Made by a program: the position numbers and the translations under genes
Assembly (NCBI GenBank): GCA_021234155.1
Contig: JAJEKV010000031.1
Coordinates: 8,568,748-8,632,747 of the forward strand
From: Isoetes taiwanensis
Taxonomy: Eukaryota > Streptophyta > Lycopodiopsida > Isoetales > Isoetaceae
Reading direction: 5' to 3'
Length of the DNA: 64,000 nt
Part shown: positions 32,727 to 42,172 of the stretch, piece by piece
How positions within the stretch are numbered: the stretch's first letter is position 1
Layout: every line of letters starts with the position of its first letter
Notes under the pieces: model-generated
Told to the model about the DNA's origin: nothing
What the model saw: the letters and a program-made list of their open reading frames with translations, nothing else
Databases searched by the model: none

Positions 32727-35288
32727 CACTTCGCAATGGAGAAGGTGGAATACCTTGGTCATGTGATCTCAGCAGAAGGAATCTCGACGGACCCCGCAAA
32801 GATTGAAGCAGTAATTCAGTGGCCGGCGCCGAACAATGTGCATGAGGTCAGGAGTTTTCTCGGGCTAGCAGGGTACTATAGGAAGTTCGTAAAGAACTTT
32901 GCTAAGATAGCGGCCCCGTTAACAGACCTGACGAGGGCAGAGAAGGTGAAAGATTGGGCAGAGCATTGGCACAAGAAAGCCCAAAAGGGGTTTGAATTGT
33001 TGAAAGAAGCTCGACGACAAAATGACCTGCCTTGACCTGCCCGGACCGGAGAAAGACAAGCTTGTAGCAACAGATGCGAGCAAGATAGCTACAGGTGTGG
33101 TGCTTATGCAAGAAGAGCGTGTGGTAGCGTATGACTCCAGGAAGATGAACGACGCCGAAACGCGCTACCCCACGCATGATCAAGAATTGCTTTATGGGTT
33201 GTCGTATGCGTTAAGAACTGGAGGCACTATCTCTTGGGAAGGAAGTTCCAATTAGATACCGACCATCAGAGCCTCCAGTATGTATTCACGCAACCACACC
33301 TTAATCTAAGGCAGCGGAGGTGGATGGAGTTCCTCGAGGAATATGACTTTGATATAGTCTACAAGCCGGGGAAGCTCAATGTAGTAGCAGATGCGCTTTC
33401 AAGGCACCCCCTGACAACTAGAGTGCATTGCAATGCAATTTCGACGCTCTCCAGCGACTTTGGTAAGAAGATTGAAGAGACCTTGCCAACGGATGTGGAT
33501 TTCAGAGAAGTATGGGCAAGCCTCTCTAGGGAGGCTAGAACAGATAAAGAACGGGAAGCCTTCAAGCATTATAAGAAGGAGGGCAACCTGTTATACCACA
33601 AGAACAAGTTGTGCGTGCCCGAATCACCAGGTGTAAGGAAATTGATCCTCCACGACACGCACAACAGCCCAATAGTTGGCCATGCGGGATTCATGAAAAC
33701 ATATTTCAAAGTGCGCAGCAGCTATTATTGGCCAGGAATGAAGAAGCAGGTAGCTCGCTACATCAGGGAATGTCAGCTATGCCAGCAGACAAAGGCGGAG
33801 CAGCTTCGAATTCCAGGGGCATTAGAGCCATTAGCGGTGCCAAACGCTAAGTGGGAAGTAATCAGCATGGATTTCATCACAGGGCTTCCAAAGACAGTAA
33901 GAGGGAAAGATGCCTTGATGGTAGTGGTCGACAAGTTGTCGAAGATGGCACATTTTGTGCCCTGGAGGACCACAGATACGGCTATGGATACAACAAAGCT
34001 CTTCACCAAAGAGATCTTCAGGCTTCATGGCATGCCAAGGGAGATTATATCCGACAGGGACCCGAAGTTCATGAGTGCCTTTTGGCAAGACCTCTTTACG
34101 ACGATTCAGACCAAGCTATCCATGAGCACGGCATATCATCCTCAGACGGATGGCCAAACGGAGCGGACCAACAGGATCTTAGAAGACATGCTACGGAACT
34201 ATGTCTGGAACAAGCAAGGTATGTGGGAAGAATTTATTCACTTGGTGGAGTTTGCATACAATAGCATCAAGCAAGAATCATCCCAAATGTCGCCGTTTAT
34301 GATCAATTACGGCTATCAGTGCCTAACTCCAGGGTAAAAGCATGTTAGGGTGTACCACTTTTGGAACCTGCAAAAGTACATACACTAGGTACTTCAGAAC
34401 TGGGTACTTTATCATTTTTATTTTCATTAAAACTAGTACAAAAGTCCAAAATAAAAGTCAAGGACGCATTAATATTCAAAGTTAAGATAAAGATAATGCT
34501 ACTGGAGACCAAAATATATATAAAAGTTCTAGAGTGTACCTTTTATTGAGATATTACACAAGTACCCAGTACCCAGTCCTGGGTACCATTTTAGGTACTT
34601 TTTTGGTCACTAAATAATACTTTTTAAGGGACACCCTAACATGCTTTTACCCTCCAGACACTTGGCACAACCCCGTGTCAAAAGTAGAAGTTTCGCAACA
34701 GATGTTGGCCGATATGCAGCAGCTCGTGGAAGAGGTTCGAGGTATCTGCTAGCAGCAAGAAGTCGACAAAAGAGCATCGCCGACAAGCATCGAACAGTCA
34801 GAGAGTTCCAAGTTGGGGATGATGTATGGCTCAAGATCAAGGTAAAGCAGGCAAAGCTCCGCATCGGTAATTGCAAGAAGCTTGCTCCAAGGTGGGCTGG
34901 ACCTTTCAGAATAATCAAGAGAGTAGGTAATCAATCCTACAGGTTGGATTTGCCAGCACACCTAAAGATTCATAAGGTCTTCCACGTGAGTTTGTTGAAG
35001 AAGCACACTCCAAATCCAGACGAAGTCTTGGACACTCCAACGTTGTTGGAAATGACGGAGGAGCAGCTGGAAATAGTTCCAGAATTGATTCTTGATAAAG
35101 CTTTCAAGAAAACAAGGAGGTCGGAGTTCCTCCAATACTTGGTCAAGTGGAAACACTTGCCAGTGGAAGACGCGACATGGGTACTTAAGAAAGATTTAGT
35201 AAAACAGTACCCACAGTTTATGGAGCAATGGGACGGCAAGGTCATCTCCGAAGAAATCGTCTCAGGCATGTCGATTTGTGTAGGTTAA
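32727..35288 (+). pseudogene. Copy A pol, 3' half (RT end, RNase H, integrase, chromodomain), broken
   Basis: Resumes exactly where 2382 stopped. It shows the RT thumb ([14 protein letters not shown]), RNase H ([31 protein letters not shown]), the integrase zinc domain (HDTHNSPIVGHAGF with CQLCQQTK), a D-D-E core (MDFITGLPK, ISDRDPKF, TAYHPQTDGQTERTNR), the GPY/F-like module and a chromodomain ending at 35285. A scrambled stretch near 33010-33050 and another near 33190-33235 shift the frame. The small TIR element at 34333-34651 interrupts integrase between CLTP and DTWHNP. Confidence 0.92.
34333..34651. mobile_element. 319-bp TIR element (MITE-like) in integrase
   Basis: Both ends carry inverted GGTAAAAGCATGTTAGGG and the element is flanked by CTCCAG (34327-34332 and 34652-34657). 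An alternative reading is GGG ends with a TCCA duplication. It has no coding capacity. Internally, GGTACTT and AAGTACC motifs repeat in both orientations. The superfamily cannot be fixed from this copy. Confidence 0.85.
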
Positions 35289-35453
35289 TTCTTGTATAGT
35301 TAGGATTAATCTACACATGCAACCTATGCTTGGTATGGGTCGCATGCGTTGTTACCGATGATGGGACCACTACGGTGATCTCTAGGGCGTGGTGTAATGT
35401 CAATGTAGGCATGACCGCGTTTTCGCTTGGAGGAGTGGAAGGTAGATTAGAAA

Positions 35454-35501
35454 GTCTACTTCTGTCCCACGGAAGTAGACGATCTCGAGAGAAAGGAGGT
35501 C
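35454..35501 (+). other. Two adjacent hairpins in the 3' untranslated part, copy A
   Basis: GTCTACTTC / GAAGTAGAC (35454-35480) and GATCTC / GAGGTC (35481-35501). The base change relative to the other copies still allows a G-U pair. Confidence 0.68.
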
Positions 35502-36173
35502 ATTAAGGAATGCATTGATAGGAAAGGCACCTTTAGCCCCATATATGCTTTGATAGGAGGAATCTATCCTTCACGCCCCCCACGCGGGAAGGATATCCTC
35601 CACGCTGGGCAACTAGAGGTGTAGGCATGAGCGGCATATAGGCATGATAGGACGCTGTCTCCACGACCATTATGGAAGATTCATCCTCTTCCTACGCCGG
35701 GAGATTAGCCATGCATTCATGTAGATAGGTGGGGTGGTCACCATATAACCAAAAATTTATTAAATAATTAAAATGGTACTAACGTAGTGTCGACCTGCAG
35801 GCCAATAGAGCGCTCCAGAGGGCAAGGAGGTTGAGTTACGAAGACTTGCAACACAAATTTTGTTGGAATGTGTTGCAAGGAATGAAGAGTACCTCGAACA
35901 ATAATTATAGATATGAAATGTTGAAATTTTGTCTAACTTAATGTCGTAATAACTAAACTAGTGAATAACTTGTTTAATGCTGTTATGAATTGATAAGTAT
36001 TCCATAGTATAACGACGTAATAATGTTCTAAAAATATTACCTTAGGGTAATCTTGGTAAATGTGTAAGTATTATATTGTATGCATCACGTTGATTGCAGA
36101 TTGCAGATTAGGAAGATCCCAAGGTGGGGAGACCCACGATGCTGTGGACAGCATCATTTCAAGGTGGGGAGAA

Positions 36174-37748
36174 TGTGACGTTCCAGCACAGTATACGGTC
36201 CCAGAACGTATACTGTACTGCCTCGTCACGCGTACACGCCACTCTGACCGACGTGTACGCCGACGGATAGCCAGGTAAGTAGCCCTAGGGGCAACTTGCT
36301 AGGTATGTTCATATGTTATTAATGTGCACATGTGCACATTAATGTGGGCACACCTTTCCATGTAGGCACATTTTGCCACCTAGCCATTAAAGGCAAGTGG
36401 GGCCTTTCCAATTATCCCACATGCTAAAATGGGTAATTGGAAACCCTAGCCCTAAACCCCATGTCTATTTAGGGTAGGAAAACCCTAACTTGCTAGTTTT
36501 TCGTCCATAGGGTTTTAGAGCTCAGTTTTGGCTGCCCCAGGAGCCAAAACCGCCTCCCAGACGCTGCCCAAGCGAATCGCACCATTAGTTTCCCTGGATT
36601 CGATCAGCTCAGCAGGATGGTTGAACTCAGGTCAGGAGGAGCCACCCAAGGATCAGGTATTTGGTCAATTTAATAGCTTAAACCGTCTTCTAGGCATAGA
36701 ATCAGTAGGTTTAGCCTATTAAATTGCCCATAGCAGTTATCTAGATCTCTACATCCCAGACACTAACTAAAGAACCTAACTCTATGATATAGATTAGATT
36801 TAGTTCTTTAGTTCTTCTATGATGTATATGAATGATGTATCTCTGTGAACTCCTTGTATTGGGAAGGGAGGGTAGAAGCCTAAGGCTTTGTAGTTGATGC
36901 TCCTAGAGTAGCCTCTCTAGCACACTGTAGATTCGGCCTGTGCACAAGAACCACACCTGGTTGTGGGTGAAGGGGCCAGACTGGCTAAGAAGGAGATTCG
37001 TGTCCTGACTCTTGAACGATCCCTCTGGTGTGTAAGGCCTACCGGGGATCATTGTGACTAGGTCTAATCGCTTACCACTGAGTGTGGGTAAGGCATGGGC
37101 TCGACACCCGTGAAGTGGTGTTCATGACTTTCCAGTGGGTTCAGTCGAATACGGGCAGTGGCCCTCTAGTCACCTTGAGTCAGCATGTAGATCTCTGGAG
37201 GGAGTGATCCCTACCTGCCCCATCGGAACTGGGGAGATGAAACCCAGGAGTAGCCCTTTTGGCTATGCATCCGGCGGGCTACAGTCAGGTCCCAACACTT
37301 TTCAGCCTACTCTGCAAAGTGTGCACAGGAGGGGCGGATGGAGTGGACAACCCAATGCCATGTTCTTATGCCAGCCCAATCCATTGCCATGAATTCTGTC
37401 TGCAATGAACTCTGGAGCCCCAAGCCGTCAGTCATCCCTTTGAGTCTGAGCCTTGGGTAGGATTCCCTATGTGATGTGCTGATCTTTGTCCATGCAGATA
37501 TGTGGAGGACCATCCTTTGTGATGGTCATATGATGTTGATGTATGTACTACTGACATGTATGTTTACGCTTCCGCAGCTAGGTAGGCCCTGAGAGAGACA
37601 GGGTAAATGACCCCTTCATTCTTCCCACTGGAACTCTTCAAGGTTGCAGTGATACGTGGAGGGCCCTATATTGGCATGGAGCTGGTATGGGGGATGAACT
37701 CCTGTTTGTATACGGTGAGTGCACCGTATATGAGCAGGGGACGTCACA
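36174..37748 (+). mobile_element. LTR shared by copy A (3' LTR) and copy C (5' LTR)
   Basis: 1575 bp from TGTGACG to CGTCACA. The polypurine tract AAGGTGGGGAGAA (36161-36173) of copy A precedes it, and the primer site TGGTATCAGAGC (37750-37761) of copy C follows it. Thus the two internal regions share one LTR. U3 has one shortened repeat unit, and the TATA core is CTATTTAG. The inverted repeat AACTAAAGAAC / GTTCTTTAGTT lies at 36765-36813. Confidence 0.92.
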
Positions 37749-37749
37749 G

Positions 37750-37761
37750 TGGTATCAGAGC
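37750..37761 (+). other. Primer-binding site of copy C
   Basis: TGGTATCAGAGC, complementary to the 3' end of initiator tRNA-Met, one base after the LTR. Confidence 0.93.
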
Positions 37762-37951
37762 AATGTTCTTGGAGACCAAGAGCAAAGCACTGGCCATGCT
37801 CCCAGTAGTACTAACTTGTTAGGATCCTTAAGCCTCGAAAAGTGGGAAAATTTTTTCTCATTTTTGTAGTTATGCTAAGCTAGTAACAATTAAGAGAATT
37901 GAAACTTAATAAGACTAAAAAGAATGAGCCAAAAATTTTCCAAGTGAGGTG

Positions 37952-38208
37952 GTCTCACAGCTCGCGCCTGGTCGAAGAACTAAATTTTAGTTTTTGAGCG
38001 AGGCGCAAGCTGTGAGACATCGAGCCAAGGTCACCAAAACATGATGAATTTAAGAAACGTAATGTAGTAAGGCTAGTTCTAAGATAGGAATTAATTAGAA
38101 TAGCATGTTTTAATTACTTAAACTACTTAAAAATGTGTGAGATCTCACAGCTCGCGCCTGGTCTAAAAACTAAACTTTAGTTTTTGAGCGAGGCGCGACC
38201 TGTGAGAC
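37952..38208 (+). promoter_or_regulatory. Paired hairpins upstream of the H3 gene, copy C (compensated arms)
   Basis: 37952-38018 has arms GTCTCACAGCT / AGCTGTGAGAC, inner GCGCC / GGCGC and a centre AACTAAA / TTTAGTT. 38152-38208 is the second copy. Relative to the array copies (GTCTCACACGT / ACGTGTGAGAC), both arms changed together, and the central stem is a different sequence that still pairs. Confidence 0.87.
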
Positions 38209-38311
38209 CAATAAGTAGGAAAAGTCTGAAATAAGTGTAAATTTTAATTAAATAGGTGCTTTAGCATGTTAAATAGAGCAACTTGAATTTTGACCTAAAA
38301 TTCCCCCAAGC

Positions 38312-38319
38312 TATAAATA
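38312..38319 (+). promoter_or_regulatory. TATA box of the H3 gene, copy C
   Basis: TATAAATA, 110 bases before the ATG at 38422. Confidence 0.8.
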
Positions 38320-38421
38320 GAAGTAGACCCCCCCTCATTTCCACGTCCCACCCCTAGAAATCCGCTCTCCCGCACTTAGGCGATCTTTGGGCGCTGATAT
38401 CCGATCGACGAACCGAAAAAC

Positions 38422-39720
38422 ATGGCCCGAACCAAACAGACCGCCAGGAAGCGTCACCCAGGCAAAACCACCAGCGCCACAGATGCTGACATCATTCGGC
38501 AGATGCTTCGCGAGAGGCTCGCGAAAGGGGGTCGTTCGCCTTCGAGCGAGGAAGACACCTCAGGAGATCAAGATACATCTGATCTGATTGATGTCTTCAA
38601 TCAGCAGGTGGATCAGGATGAGGCCACATCACCAACCTCCATGGACGAGGAGACAAGGGAGGCGTACGAGGAAATAGAGAGGGATATTAGAGAGCAAGAA
38701 AGGGCAGAGGACCACTCTGATGCAGCAACAGAGGTCCTCGAAGACGAAGAAGAGGCGGCACACCGGGAGAGGAGGAGAAAAGAGCACCAAGAGCACAACG
38801 AGCCGAGACTTGAGCCGGTAGAGGAAGCAGATCTCGCGAGGTTCATCAGGAAGTACGAACGCCGGGAGAAGAAGAGGGAACAGAAGAAGAGGAAGAGGGA
38901 GGAGGAGGAACAGAAGGTGGCCGAAGAGAAGAAGAAGGCGAAGGGGAAATTCGTGGACGGCCCAAGGAAACTGAAAGACGTCCCACCAAAAAGGATGCCC
39001 AACCCCAAGGTCATCATCAAAGAGCGGCAAGCCGACCAACCTCCGAACCCCTCCGACGACTCTTCTGACGAGGACTTCAACCCCAATGCTGCAGGTGGAA
39101 GCTCTTCTAAACCCCCAGGCGACGAGCAGGTAGTACCTGAGCAGCCAGCGCCCGAGCAGCCCCAACAGGATCAAGTGCAGAAGCCCCCTGAGTACCCGGC
39201 CTGGGACAGGAAGAAACAGCCACGACCTGCCCGAGAAGCCTATGTCACCGACCGGGTCAAGATATACGAAAGGAAGATGAGGGAACACGAGGCATATATG
39301 AAGAAGTGGGAGGCCTACAGTAAGTACTATGAAGAAAACAGGGTTGCATTCGTCGAGGGAGGGCGACCAACGAAGCAACAGACCTTAAAGCCGCCACCAC
39401 CAAAGCCCAAGGCCCCCAAGCCGCCACCCAAGAAGAAGAAGCTCGACAGGAAGGAGGTGGAGAGGAGAGCGCTGAGGGAGATTAGGCACTTTCAGCGCAG
39501 CTACGGTCTCCTAATTCCCCGTGCCCCCTTTGCTCGGCTAGTTCGAGAGGTGATGCAGGCCTTCAGGACGGACTACAGGGTCACAGATGAGGCGCTGGCT
39601 GAGGCAAAGATAGTGCAACACTTCGAGGACTCAACAGCTTGCACTGTTCACGCCAAACGGGTAACCCTCATGAGACAAGACATGCTTCTTGCGACTCGCA
39701 TTAAGGGAGAACGCCCTTAG
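38422..39720 (+). CDS. Giant histone H3 encoded by an LTR retrotransposon (432 aa)
   Basis: The intact frame begins MARTKQTARK: after removal of Met, residues 1-9 equal the canonical H3 tail with K4 and K9, and G13-K14 also align, while S10 is replaced by R. Residues about 11-349 are a charged spacer: an acidic part, a K/R/E-rich probable coiled helix (about 140-175), an acidic SDDSSDEDFNP patch (about 210), a proline-rich part and a basic PPKKKKLDRK run. Residues about 350-432 are an H3 histone fold: ALREIRHFQRSYGLLI, PFARLVREV, TDYRV, HFEDS, HAKRVTLM, and RIKGERP at the end. The alpha-2 helix lacks six residues that are present in the array copies. No intron. It has its own TATA and hairpin pair. 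Likely nuclear; it could enter nucleosomes or imitate the tail. Canonical H3 is about 135 residues, so this is not a simple host retrocopy. Confidence 0.93.
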   Translation: MARTKQTARKRHPGKTTSATDADIIRQMLRERLAKGGRSPSSEEDTSGDQDTSDLIDVFNQQVDQDEATSPTSMDEETREAYEEIERDIREQERAEDHSDAATEVLEDEEEAAHRERRRKEHQEHNEPRLEPVEEADLARFIRKYERREKKREQKKRKREEEEQKVAEEKKKAKGKFVDGPRKLKDVPPKRMPNPKVIIKERQADQPPNPSDDSSDEDFNPNAAGGSSSKPPGDEQVVPEQPAPEQPQQDQVQKPPEYPAWDRKKQPRPAREAYVTDRVKIYERKMREHEAYMKKWEAYSKYYEENRVAFVEGGRPTKQQTLKPPPPKPKAPKPPPKKKKLDRKEVERRALREIRHFQRSYGLLIPRAPFARLVREVMQAFRTDYRVTDEALAEAKIVQHFEDSTACTVHAKRVTLMRQDMLLATRIKGERP

Positions 39721-39863
39721 AGCCTTTTGTAAATAATTGAAAATTTTGTAATATAGAGCAATTTTGTGTACTTTAATTGCATGAACTTGACTAATTAGGA
39801 TAAGCTAGCAGGTTTTAGCTTTTATTTCAGCAAAATAGGACAATTGCAGACCGAAAGGCGTGA

Positions 39864-40130
39864 TGTCTCCCAGCTCGCGCCTGGTCAAGAAACTAAACTT
39901 TAGTTTTTGAACGAGGCGCAAGCTGTGAGACCTTGCCCAAACTTGCCCAAAATAGCTCCAAATTGACCAAATAAGGGGTCCATTCTACCTGATTTGATGA
40001 GCCCATCATCTTACACCCTTAGTTTACCCAAATTAGACACCTTTTGATCAAAATGAGACTGATGTCTCATAGCTCGCGCCTGGTCGAAGAACTAAACTTT
40101 AGTTTTTGAGCGAGGCGCAAGCTGTGAGAC
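39864..40130 (+). promoter_or_regulatory. Paired hairpins upstream of ORF2, copy C
   Basis: 39864-39931 (one arm decayed: GTCTCCCAGCT) and 40064-40130 (GTCTCATAGCT, pairing with AGCTGTGAGAC). The ORF2 TATA box follows at 40321. Confidence 0.84.
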
Positions 40131-40320
40131 CTCCTACCATTTCTTCACCAGGACTTGCCCAAATCATCTTCAACCTGTTGTATAGCATCTTTAGGTAATC
40201 CAGCCATGTTCAAACACTTGAGCTAGTCTTCAAATTCCCATTTTGACCTCAGTATAGACTAGAATTGCCCAACCCCAGGAATTTTCCAAATCATCCAAAA
40301 ATTAGGGTTTCCCCCTTTTC

Positions 40321-40328
40321 TATAAATA
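40321..40328 (+). promoter_or_regulatory. TATA box of ORF2, copy C
   Basis: TATAAATA, 122 bases before the ORF2 ATG at 40443. Confidence 0.78.
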
Positions 40329-40442
40329 GGTCCCTCATTTCTCAAATAGCACCCTACAAGTCTGCTCCTGCCTTCTTAGCCGATTTTCCAACTCCCTGAG
40401 GCACTCTTGCAACCGTTTGATACCCTCTTCCGCATTTAGCCA

Positions 40443-41988
40443 ATGGCAACCTCTGATTTTCGCAGATGATACAGCGCCAGCGCTCATGCTGCCGAGGCCG
40501 ACATTGACCAAATTTTCCATATCTTCAGGAACGAGGTAGATGTCCAAGCAACCTTGCACGCAACCCCAGCTTACAGTAGAGTCTTGTCTGAGTTCCAAGC
40601 TAGGGTAGAACCAGCTCTAGTGCAACTCCCACCTTGCATAGGTTACTTTGATCCTAGGCAATCCCTGCAAGCAGCATTAGGCGATGTTCCAAACATTGCC
40701 AAGTACCTGACAAACAAGGCGCAGCGCACGCCCGAGCCAATGGTCCTAACTGTCAATAGGACCAAATATTTCTCTTTTAACACTGCCTTGGCAATCTTTC
40801 TTACCCACCGTGCCGAGAACACTGTGGGAGAAACCTCCATTCCTCCCATGGACGTGGACCCATTAGCCATAGCAGCAGAACAACGGCTCCTTACGCAATA
40901 CGAACAGGAGCAGGAAGGAAAAGAAGAGGAGGACTCAGAAGAACAGGAATCCGAAGAGGAGGAAGACTACGTCGAGCTCGACCCAGCGGAGGAGCGGCCG
41001 ACAAGCAGAACAAGAGTGGCAAGACTTCGAAAGAAGCCGGCAAACTCTTAGAGTCGCGCCGCCCCTTGGGCTAGGCATCACAAGCCTAGCCCCCATTATT
41101 GTCGAGGGCGAGGAGTTTTTTGCTTCTAAGTGACATCCAAAACCTCCTGGAGTGCAGGTAAAGGGAGTACCAACCTGAAGAGTTGCTGCACCAACTCCGA
41201 AGAACGGACCTGGACGACTTCATCGTCTGAGGAGCATCAGACTTCCCACTCCAAGTAAGGGAAACCGACACTTACACGGGAGAGTCGACCTCCGACGTCC
41301 AAGCCTACAGCAGCATCAGGCAGATTATGGAGGCAGACCAAGCCGCAAATCAACTACTGACGGAGGAAGAGTTCCTTGCCCTACAGGAACAGATGGGGAT
41401 CCGCTACGCAACATCGAACATCCTAACGGCAAGCTCGTCGGCAACGCCTCCCCGGGAGAGAAGAGGCGAGTTCGACCTCAGGAGAGCTTCAGCAACAGTC
41501 AGAGACTACAGGGAGCTCATCACAGTGGAGGTAGATGACTTTGCGGGCAGACACAGAGCTGGATACCGAGTGGCCGAGGACCCGTCACGCAACGACAGGT
41601 CCGGTATTACCTCCCCCTGCTGATGGATGGAAGAATAGCGGTAATTCATCGCAAATTCACCTCCAGAGGCGAGGAAGGAGTATCGATGCTAATTGCGCTC
41701 TCAGGATTTGGCCGGCATGCGCGGTTACCCCTCAACACCGAGTATGCCATCCTGGTGAAGAGAGCAGTAGCACTCGATGTTTTCGACTTCGCCATACCTT
41801 ACAGGCGGCAGGGAAGACTGGCGATGACTGCAGCTTATACCTCCGACCGCAGAGTGGAAGACTTGGCGAGAGCTTTGCAGGGTGGATCTTCAGTCAACGT
41901 CCTTAGGAACTTGGGTCATTCAGTGGGAACAGCCCAAGTGAAAAAGTTCCTAGAGGACAATCCATCCTACCAACGGTATCAAGAATAA
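40443..41988 (+). pseudogene. ORF2 (unknown protein), copy C, damaged
   Basis: Starts MATSDFRR then TGA where internal 2 has TGG (tryptophan). Apart from this stop, the first part is open to 41051 and ends in an acidic run and RLRKKPANS. The hairpin GGGCTAGGC / GCCTAGCCC lies at 41068-41092. A middle part is open in another frame (from 41327: LTEEEFLALQEQMGIRY), and the C-terminal part is open from 41623 (IAVIHRKFTSRGEEGVSMLI) to VKKFLEDNPSYQRYQE at 41988. The order of blocks equals the other copies. The family is not recognised. Confidence 0.72.
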
Positions 41989-42136
41989 TTAGCAATCTTG
42001 ATCCCGGGAGTTTTAAATTTTGTATTAGCATATTATAAAACATGAATATAATTTCTTTTGCAGCTTAAATGTTTTGTGATGTATTGTGCGCCACAACTAT
42101 ATCAACAAACATAAATAATGCAAGAGAACAAGTAAA

Positions 42137-42172
42137 ACTAACCATATAGCCATGAACTACTTGTGTATGCAG
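42137..42172 (+). promoter_or_regulatory. Candidate branch point and 3' splice site before gag-pol
   Basis: CTAAC (branch-site consensus) is followed by TATGCAG about 30 bases later at the very start of conserved gag. The frame has a stop at 42139 and no in-frame ATG, so gag-pol probably needs a spliced leader. The same signal is at 13078-13122 and 25613-25647. Confidence 0.55.

Noticed and set aside
39230-39350. HMG-box similarity in the H3 spacer (KIYERKMREHEAYMKKWEAY)
   Set aside because: Only the helical K/E/Y pattern is similar; the HMG core tryptophan and proline pattern is not convincing.
38422-39720. Simple processed pseudogene of a host H3 mRNA
   Set aside because: The gene has a 340-residue spacer, its own transposon promoter, sister copies at the same place in other elements, and no poly-A tail.
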